A stretch of DNA of 10,275 nucleotides from Burkholderiales bacterium. Lineage in GTDB: Bacteria; Pseudomonadota; Gammaproteobacteria; Burkholderiales; Usitatibacteraceae. Shown here in pieces: positions 1 through 5,160 of the stretch. Each line of letters begins with the position of its first letter. The first letter of the stretch is position 1. The DNA is taken from the NCBI GenBank assembly GCA_014378085.1, contig JACMOJ010000345.1:1-10275 (forward strand), read 5' to 3'. Made by a program: the position numbers and the translations under genes. The notes beneath the pieces were generated by a model. That model did not search any database. It was not told the DNA's origin and worked only from the letters and a program-made list of their open reading frames with translations.

Positions 1-31
1 GATGAGCAAACCTTTAAAAGCGGAGAACACT

Positions 32-328
32 ATGAATTTTTCATTTAAAACAAAGCGTGACCGACGCCTTGCCGCCGCTGCCGTCGTATTAGCAGCAGCG
101 TTGGGGCTGGTCGCCTGCCGCGGCGATAACGACGGTGGATCGTCAGCAGCAGCCCCCCCACCCCCACCCGCCACTACGCCGGCTAGCATTCCGACATCAG
201 CAGGCGCGAGTGTTCCGGCGTTTGTCATATACGCGGCGACATTACCGCAAAACGACAATCAGGAGCCACTGTTGGCGGACGCAGTCGCCACACCAACGTC
301 CGAGACTGAGGAGCCGATTGCTGTGTAA
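32..328 (+). CDS. Small secreted lipoprotein, function unknown
   Basis: This 98-residue protein begins with a basic stretch (KTKRDRR, residues 6-12), then an Ala/Val/Leu-rich hydrophobic core and a lipobox ending LGLVAC with the acceptor Cys at 29, so it should be a lipid-anchored envelope protein. After the Cys come a Gly/Asp/Ser patch and five prolines (42-46), then a low-complexity linker. The C-terminal third contains an AFVIYAATLPQND stretch and an acidic tail with two EP motifs (EPLL and PTSETEEPIAV). I chose the ATG at 32 because GGAG (22-25) sits six bases upstream; an in-frame ATG at 2 would put 10 residues before the signal peptide and has no visible ribosome-binding site. From memory, small lipoproteins with similar tails occur in Burkholderiales, but I cannot name a characterised family. 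It is transcribed toward the sulfur transporter gene. No enzymatic motif is visible. Confidence 0.7.
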   Translation: MNFSFKTKRDRRLAAAAVVLAAALGLVACRGDNDGGSSAAAPPPPPATTPASIPTSAGASVPAFVIYAATLPQNDNQEPLLADAVATPTSETEEPIAV

Positions 329-340
329 TCGGCGCTATCG

Positions 341-392
341 CGTGTAGTTGCACGTAGTTGCACGTAGTTGCACGTATTCGCACGTAGTCGCA
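341..392. repeat. 10-bp tandem repeat, five copies
   Basis: The unit cacgtagttg is repeated head to tail from 341 to 390, with two perfect copies (351-370), one variant before (cgtgtagttg) and two after (cacgtattcg, cacgtagtcg). A further ca follows. It starts 12 bases after the lipoprotein stop codon. The 10-bp period is close to one helical turn, so each copy faces the same side of the DNA; a protein-binding role is only an inference, and simple slippage expansion explains it equally well. Confidence 0.85.
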
Positions 393-397
393 ATTTT

Positions 398-430
398 CAA
401 CGGGGCAACACATCATTGGTTGCCCCGTTG
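398..430 (+). terminator. Strong 12-bp stem-loop between convergent genes
   Basis: Bases 398-409 (caacggggcaac) pair perfectly with 419-430 (gttgccccgttg) around a 9-base loop. The hairpin lies 70 bases after the lipoprotein stop and immediately after the 10-bp repeats. Its position suggests a transcription terminator or 3'-end stabiliser for the lipoprotein mRNA. Neither strand has a T-tract after the stem, so it is not a textbook intrinsic terminator. The remaining spacer (431-582) up to the transporter stop codon shows nothing I can identify. Confidence 0.45.
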
Positions 431-582
431 CTCGTCATGTCAAGTTATGCTGGCGTTCAAACGAATTTAGCAGCGTTTTTACAAGTCCCCATCAATTCCC
501 ATTACCCAAACTCGTTTACCCGCGGCTACTCCCGGAAATATTTACTGGGAAACGCCCGTCGATATTAGACGTTGAAATTTTT

Positions 583-1713
583 CTACTCCTGCATCATCTT
601 CCAATATTGATACTTGAGTGTTGCCGCACAGCCAACAATCATCGCGGCCAACGCAAAAAACGAGCCCACTGCGAGTGTCGATAAACCCGTCACACCTTGC
701 CCGATCGTGCAGCCCATCGCCGTGACGCCACCGACCCCCATGAGTACCGCGCCCAGTAGATGATTGCGGGTGTCTTCGACGCCAGCAAACCCTTCCCAGC
801 GAAATCGTTTGAATACCAATGAGTAAACAAACGCGCCCAAAATCATGCCCGCCACCGAGGCGATGCCGAACGTCACTGCGAGCGATTTATCACTCCACAA
901 CATCAGCAACTCCAGCGAGTAGGCGATCGGCGCGACGAAGGTGATGGACTCTGCCGTGCGGCTGTTGGTGCCAAAGAAGACCATTTCGAGCGTCTCCGGA
1001 TTTTCACCAAAGCCGAGCTTGGCGGTGATATACCAGCCGGCTATTGCAGCGAGCCCATAACCCAAGCCGCCGAGCCAGCCATCGAGAGACGAGCGAAATT
1101 CACGGCTCGCAAGCACCCAAATTAGCATCGCGCCCGCGACGACCGATGCTGCACCAATCTGCCCAGCCTTCTTGGTCACGCCGAACATGGTAGCCAACAA
1201 GCTACCAAATTCCTGTGTGGCGACACCGGAAGCCGAAAGATCAATCGCCACCTTATCGATGGACGCAACACGCCATACGCCGAACAGTCCCTTCATCGTC
1301 ATGTAGGCCGCGATGCCAAGAAAAATGAATACCACAATGGATTTCACATTCCCACCACCGATACGAACCAAGGTACGACTGCCGCAACCTGAAGCGAGTG
1401 TCATGCCGATCCCAAACAGGAGCCCGCCGACAATATAGGAAAGCCAGGTGACGCTGGGACGAACGTAAAACGCTTTTGATAGGTCAATGATGTTCAGTGC
1501 ATACAGCGTTTGCGCCCCAACGATTGCCACCGCCATCGCTAGCACCCACATGCGCATACGTGACCAGTCGTTCATGTTCACGATGTCAGAGACTGCGCCT
1601 AATGTGCAAAACTGTGTGCGTGCGGAAATGGCGCCAAGCACAAAGGCGACAGCAAAAGATAACCACGCAACAGTGGTGGCCAAATTAGTTACAGCAGAAG
1701 TGGCGGAATTCAT
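583..1713 (-). CDS. YeeE/YedE (DUF395) family sulfur-compound transporter
   Basis: A 376-residue polytopic inner-membrane protein with about nine or more hydrophobic helices. It has the family's conserved Cys-centred motifs: RTQFCTLGA (Cys36), LASGCGSRTLVRIGGGN (Cys110) and AMGCTIGQGVTG (Cys335), in the two pseudo-symmetric halves. In the characterised member TsuA/YeeE, conserved cysteines relay thiosulfate through the membrane, so uptake of thiosulfate or a related sulfur oxyanion is the best guess; the substrate here is not known. Single-chain length matches the long YedE/YeeE type rather than the two-subunit PmpA/PmpB form. A second small Cys-containing partner (TusA/YeeD) is often adjacent in other genomes but is not present here. 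The ATG at 1713 has only a weak purine-rich upstream sequence. It lies 130 bp after queC on the same strand and is probably a separate unit. Confidence 0.85.
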   Translation of the reverse strand: MNSATSAVTNLATTVAWLSFAVAFVLGAISARTQFCTLGAVSDIVNMNDWSRMRMWVLAMAVAIVGAQTLYALNIIDLSKAFYVRPSVTWLSYIVGGLLFGIGMTLASGCGSRTLVRIGGGNVKSIVVFIFLGIAAYMTMKGLFGVWRVASIDKVAIDLSASGVATQEFGSLLATMFGVTKKAGQIGAASVVAGAMLIWVLASREFRSSLDGWLGGLGYGLAAIAGWYITAKLGFGENPETLEMVFFGTNSRTAESITFVAPIAYSLELLMLWSDKSLAVTFGIASVAGMILGAFVYSLVFKRFRWEGFAGVEDTRNHLLGAVLMGVGGVTAMGCTIGQGVTGLSTLAVGSFFALAAMIVGCAATLKYQYWKMMQE

Positions 1714-1843
1714 TACTTTATTTTACGCGGGTGCAGCTGGTTGCGCCCGACGGATACCGTCACGCCCTACCCGCTTCCTGAGGAAACTGCGCGTACTAAG
1801 CGTACTAAGGGTCCGAAAGGTTATTAAAGGCTACTAAAGGCTA
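1714..1843 (-). other. Spacer between queC and the sulfur transporter
   Basis: This 130-bp gap carries the short repeats described separately. It also has a 5-bp inverted repeat with a 3-base loop (gacggataccgtc, 1749-1761) and an adjacent imperfect inverted repeat (gggtgca 1729-1735 with tgcgccc 1742-1748) just upstream of the transporter start. These could be operator or leader structures for the transporter gene, but no recognisable promoter hexamers or known regulator site are visible. No clear terminator follows queC; the only candidate, ttcc-tga-ggaa near 1776-1786, is a 4-bp stem. Confidence 0.3.
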
Positions 1844-1845
1844 CT
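1792..1845. repeat. 9-bp x2 and 10-bp x3 tandem repeats at queC 3' end
   Basis: The 9-mer cgtactaag occurs twice in tandem (1792-1809). Six bases later the 10-mer aaaggctact occurs as one variant (aaaggttatt, 1816-1825) and two perfect copies (1826-1845). The last copy runs into the queC stop codon (1844-1846), so two consecutive TAG codons follow the final sense codon. The repeats make stop codons in several frames downstream of queC. Confidence 0.75.
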
Positions 1846-2554
1846 ACGCGTACCGAGTGGGATCGGCGACATCAGCGGCTGCAAATCCCTCGCGTCGAAG
1901 TCGGCAGGCGTCACATCGTCCACACGCGCGACCGGTCGCATCGGCTTGGTAACACGACACGGTTATGCCGTAGTCCACGCCGAGCCGAATTCCCTCCATC
2001 ACAATGTCGGCTTTTGACATGTGAATGATTGGCGTATGGATGGTGAGTTGTGCGGCCTCATTTTCGGCTTCGACCCCCGCGCGAGTCGCGAGCCGCGCCA
2101 TGGTTTGGAAGGCGGCTACGTACTCTGGACGGCAATCCGGATAGCCCGAATAATCCACCGCATTCATTCCAGCAAAAATACTAGTTGCGCCCAACGTCTC
2201 CGCCCAAGCTAACGCCAGCGACAGAAAAATCGTGTTCCGCGCCGGAACATAGGTCACGGGGATGTCACCGCTTGGGGTCGCGGGTACGTCCACCGGCACG
2301 TCGATCGTGTTGTCGGTTAGCGCGGACCCACCCCACTGGGTTAAATCAAACTTAAGTACGCGATGCTCCTTCGCTCCGAGCGTTGCGGCGACGCGTGCGG
2401 CAGCATCGAGCTCGACCTTGTGGCGTTGCCCGTAATCAAACGACAATGCAAAGGTTTCAAAACCACGCTCGCGCGCCATTGCCAGCACCGTGGCGGAGTC
2501 CAACCCGCCCGACAGCAGCACCACCGCTCGTTTGGGTGCGCTATTAAACGTCAT
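1844..2554 (-). CDS. queC: 7-cyano-7-deazaguanine (preQ0) synthase QueC
   Basis: QueC converts 7-carboxy-7-deazaguanine (CDG) to preQ0 using ATP and ammonia, the step after QueE in queuosine biosynthesis. The 236 residues match the usual length (about 230). Visible motifs are the PP-loop SGGLDS (15-20), [12 protein letters not shown] (38-49), [10 protein letters not shown] (102-111), [14 protein letters not shown] (129-142) and a C-terminal zinc site with Cys201, Cys211, Cys214 and Cys217 (SCYQ, then ACGRCDAC). All expected residues are present, so the enzyme should be active. Its ATG overlaps the queE stop in an ATGA, and GGAGAGG lies a few bases upstream, so the pair is translationally coupled. 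QueD and QueF, also needed for the pathway, are not in the window. Confidence 0.96.
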   Translation of the reverse strand: MTFNSAPKRAVVLLSGGLDSATVLAMARERGFETFALSFDYGQRHKVELDAAARVAATLGAKEHRVLKFDLTQWGGSALTDNTIDVPVDVPATPSGDIPVTYVPARNTIFLSLALAWAETLGATSIFAGMNAVDYSGYPDCRPEYVAAFQTMARLATRAGVEAENEAAQLTIHTPIIHMSKADIVMEGIRLGVDYGITVSCYQADATGRACGRCDACRLRREGFAAADVADPTRYA

Positions 2555-3261
2555 ACACCTCTCCGTTCGCCCCAGATGACTTTATGCAGCTGGACTTGCA
2601 TGCGAACCTTCAGCTTGTCGCGCAGGATCCACTCGGCAAGTTTGCGGTAATCGACCTCTTCAAATGCCGGCGAAAAAAGCACAGGGCAAATCTCGTTCAG
2701 CTTTCTGTCAAACAAGATGGCCTTGGCCCAGTGGTAGTCGTCTTCTGAGGTCAGCACAAACTTGATCTCATCGGTCTGACGTAAATGGACCAGATTTGTC
2801 CATTGATTTCTTTCGACCTCGCCGGAGCCCGGTGTCTTGATATCGACAATTCGTGACACACGCACATCAACCGTTGACACATCGATTGCGCCACTTGTCT
2901 CCAGCGAGACCGAGTAGCCTGCATCACACAAGCGTGTGAGCAATGTCACACAACTCTTTTGCGCAAGTGGTTCGCCTCCCGTCACACAAACGGTTTGGGC
3001 CCCGTGTGTTGCAATTTCTGCCATGACGTCATCGATGGTTCGCGTCTTGCCTTCATGGAAGGCATAGGCGGTGTCGCAATAACCACAGCGCAATGGGCAG
3101 CCGGTCAACCGAACAAACACGGTCGGTAAGCCGACGCGTGACGACTCACCCTGCAGCGAAAAGAAAATTTCATTAATACGAATTTCGTTAATACGTGTGC
3201 GCACAAACTCGCTCGGCTTGGCAAATGCGATGCCGCGCGTTGGCGTTTGCACCAAACTCAC
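2551..3261 (-). CDS. queE: 7-carboxy-7-deazaguanine synthase QueE (radical SAM)
   Basis: QueE rearranges 6-carboxy-tetrahydropterin to CDG with a [4Fe-4S] cluster and SAM. The protein has [20 protein letters not shown] (33-52), the cluster motif [13 protein letters not shown] (CxxxCxxC, Cys55, Cys59, Cys62), the SAM-binding TGGEPLAQ (94-101), ETSG (121-124), DIKTPGSGE (140-148) and the tail [10 protein letters not shown] (222-231). The start is a GTG at 3261: the frame is open upstream only to a TGA in the preceding spacer and offers no ATG, GTG or TTG before it. GAAGG lies about nine bases upstream, inside the 27-bp repeat. GTG codons at residues 4 and 20 are alternatives, since homologs usually begin close to [12 protein letters not shown]. 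Residues 23-32 are a perfect RINEI doublet from a 15-bp duplication. It overlaps queC by four bases. Confidence 0.95.
   Translation of the reverse strand: MSLVQTPTRGIAFAKPSEFVRTRINEIRINEIFFSLQGESSRVGLPTVFVRLTGCPLRCGYCDTAYAFHEGKTRTIDDVMAEIATHGAQTVCVTGGEPLAQKSCVTLLTRLCDAGYSVSLETSGAIDVSTVDVRVSRIVDIKTPGSGEVERNQWTNLVHLRQTDEIKFVLTSEDDYHWAKAILFDRKLNEICPVLFSPAFEEVDYRKLAEWILRDKLKVRMQVQLHKVIWGERRGV
2558..2564 (-). promoter_or_regulatory. Ribosome-binding site of queC within queE
   Basis: GGAGAGG on the minus strand lies inside the last codons of queE. Its GGAG core is six bases before the queC ATG, which fixes the queC start at the ATGA overlap. Confidence 0.7.
3166..3195. repeat. 15-bp tandem duplication inside queE
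   Basis: aatttcattaatacg (3166-3180) and aatttcgttaatacg (3181-3195) are adjacent and differ at one base. On the coding strand they give the in-frame doublet [10 protein letters not shown] at residues 23-32, just before the conserved FFSLQGE. The single synonymous difference suggests the duplication is not brand new or is maintained at protein level. Confidence 0.9.
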
Positions 3262-3395
3262 GTTGCGCCGCCTTCGGCCAAGATGTGCGTTGCGCTGCCT
3301 TCGGCCAAGATGTGCGTTGCGCTGCCTTCGGCCAAGATGTGCGTTGCGCTGCCTTCGGCAGCGCGGTCAGCGGCAGGAATCAATCTTGTCAACAT
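3258..3395 (-). CDS. Candidate 45-aa repeat-containing small ORF between cpoB and queE
   Basis: An ATG at 3395, 12 bases after the cpoB stop, opens a 45-codon frame that reads through the whole 27-bp array. It begins MLTRLIPAADRA, then gives AEGSATHIL three times and a final AEGGAT. Its TGA stop overlaps the queE GTG start (GTGA), the geometry of coupled genes. Against it: no ribosome-binding site is visible before the ATG, the frame stays open partly because the sequence is repetitive, and I recognise no family. It may be a leader ORF that carries ribosomes to queE, or a chance frame. It has no predicted signal peptide or membrane segment. Confidence 0.22.
   Translation of the reverse strand: MLTRLIPAADRAAEGSATHILAEGSATHILAEGSATHILAEGGAT
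3261..3359. repeat. 27-bp minisatellite, 3.7 copies, upstream of queE
   Basis: The unit cgttgcgctgccttcggcc followed by aagatgtg repeats with a 27-bp period at 3261-3287, 3288-3314 and 3315-3341, with a partial fourth copy of 18 bases (3342-3359). The copy next to queE differs from the others by one base at 3269 (c for t). The array ends inside the queE start codon, so the queE ribosome-binding site lies in the repeat. 27 bp is a multiple of three, so copy-number change would not shift any reading frame. Confidence 0.93.
3346..3364 (-). other. Perfect 8-bp hairpin at the edge of the 27-bp array
   Basis: gcgctgcc (3346-3353) and ggcagcgc (3357-3364) form a perfect GC-rich 8-bp stem with a 3-base loop, located 44 bases after the cpoB stop. 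It uses the partial repeat copy as one arm. No T-tract follows on the minus strand, so it is more likely an RNA-stability or attenuation element, or chance, than a simple terminator. Confidence 0.4.
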
Positions 3396-3407
3396 GGCGA
3401 GGGCTTA

Positions 3408-4349
3408 CTAGCGGCGCAGGCCGGAGAGTCGCGTTCGCGCCTTGGCGGCGGCGTCTGACCCAGGATACTTAGCAATGATGTCTTCGTAGCTGTTGCGTGC
3501 GGAGCCGGCATCACCCATCTCTGCTTGCACACTGGCAATCACCAGCAGCGCGTCGGGTGCCTTTGCCGAATCCGGATATTTTTTTATCAGCGCCTCTTGG
3601 GTAGCACGCGCCTCGCGAAGGTCTTTGAGATTGAACTGAGACAGCCCCAACCAATAAAGCGCATTCGATACCAGTTGGCTCTGCGGAAAGTCTGTCGTGA
3701 ACGTATTGAAGGCTCTCAAGGCCGCCGCAAAATCGCCACGTCGGAACGCATTTGAACCGACATCGTAGGACTTATTCTCGCGTTCGCGCGCCGCGGCTTC
3801 AGCAGCAGCGATTGCGGCAAAATTGCTTGGCACTAGCACCAGCGGGGCGTTTGGCGCATTAATGCCTGAAATCGCGCTACCTGCTTGCACTTTCGGGGCT
3901 GTCGCGCCAACGGCAGAGGCAGCGGCTGCGCTGGCGGACGGCGCCACCGAAGTGGGTGCGCCAAAACTTACCGCCGGCGGCACGCTGGATGTTGGCGCGG
4001 TGCTACCCTCCATCGCCCGCAGACGGGTATCGATATCGACATAAAAATCACGCTGGCGCTTTTGCAATTGCTCGTTCTGATTTGCCAACACTTCTGTCTG
4101 CCCCCGGAGCCGCGCAATTTCCGCATTCAACAACTCGATCTGGTTGAGCAGCTGGATGATGCCAAGGTTCTTGATCGACTCCTCTAGCCGCAAAAACTTG
4201 GCGTCGTTGTCTTGGTTCTGCACCTCAACTTTTTCCGCCAGCAACTTGATGCTTCTGCGCGCTTCGTCATCATCAAACAAGCCGGCGTGGGCAATCGTCG
4301 AGATAGCCCCCAGTGCGGCAACAATAAAAAAGGCGACAAATTGTTTCAT
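3408..4349 (-). CDS. cpoB: Cell division coordinator CpoB (YbgF), TPR periplasmic protein
   Basis: CpoB is periplasmic, binds TolA and PBP1B, and coordinates outer-membrane constriction with septal peptidoglycan synthesis. The 313-residue protein has a signal peptide (cleavage likely after AHA, residue 22), an N-terminal coiled-coil region that in homologs trimerises (about 35-112, rich in Glu, Gln and Leu), a long Ala/Ser/Pro linker (115-190), and a C-terminal TPR domain (about 193-306) with the hallmark SYDVGSNAFRRGDFAAALRAF, ALYWLGLSQFNLKDLREA and PDALLVIASVQAEMGDAGSA segments. It is longer than the E. coli protein (263), mostly through the linker. The ATG at 4349 has AAGG about nine bases upstream. 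It follows pal after 140 bp, the standard position at the end of tol-pal operons. TAG is followed at once by TAA. Confidence 0.93.
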   Translation of the reverse strand: MKQFVAFFIVAALGAISTIAHAGLFDDDEARRSIKLLAEKVEVQNQDNDAKFLRLEESIKNLGIIQLLNQIELLNAEIARLRGQTEVLANQNEQLQKRQRDFYVDIDTRLRAMEGSTAPTSSVPPAVSFGAPTSVAPSASAAAASAVGATAPKVQAGSAISGINAPNAPLVLVPSNFAAIAAAEAAARERENKSYDVGSNAFRRGDFAAALRAFNTFTTDFPQSQLVSNALYWLGLSQFNLKDLREARATQEALIKKYPDSAKAPDALLVIASVQAEMGDAGSARNSYEDIIAKYPGSDAAAKARTRLSGLRR

Positions 4350-4489
4350 GTTGAAAGACCTTAAATTACCAGATTATGCGATTGAGACGCCGCAATGCAG
4401 CGCAATAAAGCGCGTCGACGGGCGAAAACAACGTACGCAGCAACAGCGACGCGAGCTCTCGCGACTGGGTCGCTCAACCGTGCAACAAC
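4350..4489 (-). other. pal-cpoB spacer with a bulged stem-loop
   Basis: The 140-bp gap contains a strong inverted repeat at 4445-4474: agcga plus cgcgag (4445-4455) pair with ctcgcg (4458-4463) and tcgct (4470-4474), with a 6-base bulge at 4464-4469. It starts 16 bases after the pal stop on the minus strand. It could protect the 3' end of the highly expressed pal message or reduce read-through into cpoB. No T-tract follows, and no convincing promoter for cpoB is visible. Confidence 0.4.
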
Positions 4490-5035
4490 CTACTCGTTGT
4501 CGTACACAATCTCGACTCGTCTGTTTTGCGCCCACGCCTCTTCCGTACTGCCCTGCGAACGTGGTTTGTCTTCACCAAAACTGACGGTCTCCATACGATC
4601 GTTGCCAACACCCAGCAAGTTCATCGCCTTGCGCACCGCGTCACCACGACGCTGACCAAGCGCCATGTTGTACTCACGCGAGCCACGCTCGTCAGCATGT
4701 CCTTCCAAGCGAATTTTGCGGCCGCGATTGTCCGCCAAGTACTTGGCGTGCGCCTGCACAACGGCTTGGAACTCAGACCTCACTGAATCTTTATCGTAAT
4801 CAAAATAGATGATTCGCTTGGAAAGGATGTTGTTGGGATCATTGAGTGGGCTTAACGTCGGCGTCGCGACCTGCGCGACCGGCGTCGTGGTGGTGGTTGG
4901 TGCCGTCGATGTGGTTGTCGTCGCTGATGCGCTACGGGTTTCAACCGGAACATCTTTTGCCGGCTCTTTACTCGCGCATGCTGCCAGCAACACGGCTGCG
5001 ATAGCGGTCAAGGCGAATGAGAGATTTCTTTTCAT
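4490..5035 (-). CDS. pal: Peptidoglycan-associated lipoprotein Pal
   Basis: Pal is anchored in the inner leaflet of the outer membrane and binds peptidoglycan through an OmpA-like domain; TolB competes for this site. The 181-residue protein has a lipoprotein signal (VLLAAC, acceptor Cys20, Ala at +2 as expected for outer-membrane sorting), a Thr-rich linker (39-52), and an OmpA-like domain from about residue 70 with YFDYDKDSV (77-85), the peptidoglycan-binding EGHADERGSREYN (111-123) and NRRVEIVY (171-178). Length and motifs are typical (E. coli 173). The ATG at 5035 is preceded by AAGGAG with a 7-base spacer, the strongest ribosome-binding site in the window, which fits the high abundance of Pal. 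Confidence 0.97.
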   Translation of the reverse strand: MKRNLSFALTAIAAVLLAACASKEPAKDVPVETRSASATTTTSTAPTTTTTPVAQVATPTLSPLNDPNNILSKRIIYFDYDKDSVRSEFQAVVQAHAKYLADNRGRKIRLEGHADERGSREYNMALGQRRGDAVRKAMNLLGVGNDRMETVSFGEDKPRSQGSTEEAWAQNRRVEIVYDNE

Positions 5036-5160
5036 CTTAGTACTCCTTCAATAAATTGACCCGCAATGCAGACCAAAGGTTAAGACGACCAACGCAGCGC
5101 GGCTGAACGATAACACCGCACAGCCGAGACTACCTATCCGACCTTAACGTTACACCAAAT
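5036..5160 (-). promoter_or_regulatory. tolB-pal spacer: strong pal ribosome-binding site and nested inverted repeats
   Basis: The 125-bp gap ends in the pal ribosome-binding site, AAGGAG at 5043-5048, seven bases before the ATG. It also holds two nested 6-bp inverted repeats: gttaag (5079-5084) with cttaac (5143-5148), enclosing cggctg (5100-5105) with cagccg (5121-5126). These short stems could fold the leader of pal, but 6-bp arms are weak evidence. No promoter hexamers are convincing and there is no open frame. Confidence 0.45.

Noticed and set aside
368..568. 66-codon plus-strand frame in the spacer after the lipoprotein gene
   Set aside because: It begins at a TTG inside the 10-bp repeats, has no ribosome-binding site, runs through the stem-loop, and shows no recognisable features.
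3261..3359. CRISPR array or DNA uptake sequence cluster
   Set aside because: The 27-bp units are directly adjacent with no spacers, and they do not resemble known uptake sequences. This is a simple tandem repeat.
4380..4487. Open minus-strand frame in the pal-cpoB gap
   Set aside because: It would have to start at a TTG with no ribosome-binding site, has no ATG, and ends before the cpoB ribosome-binding site without overlap. It also spans the stem-loop, so chance is likelier.
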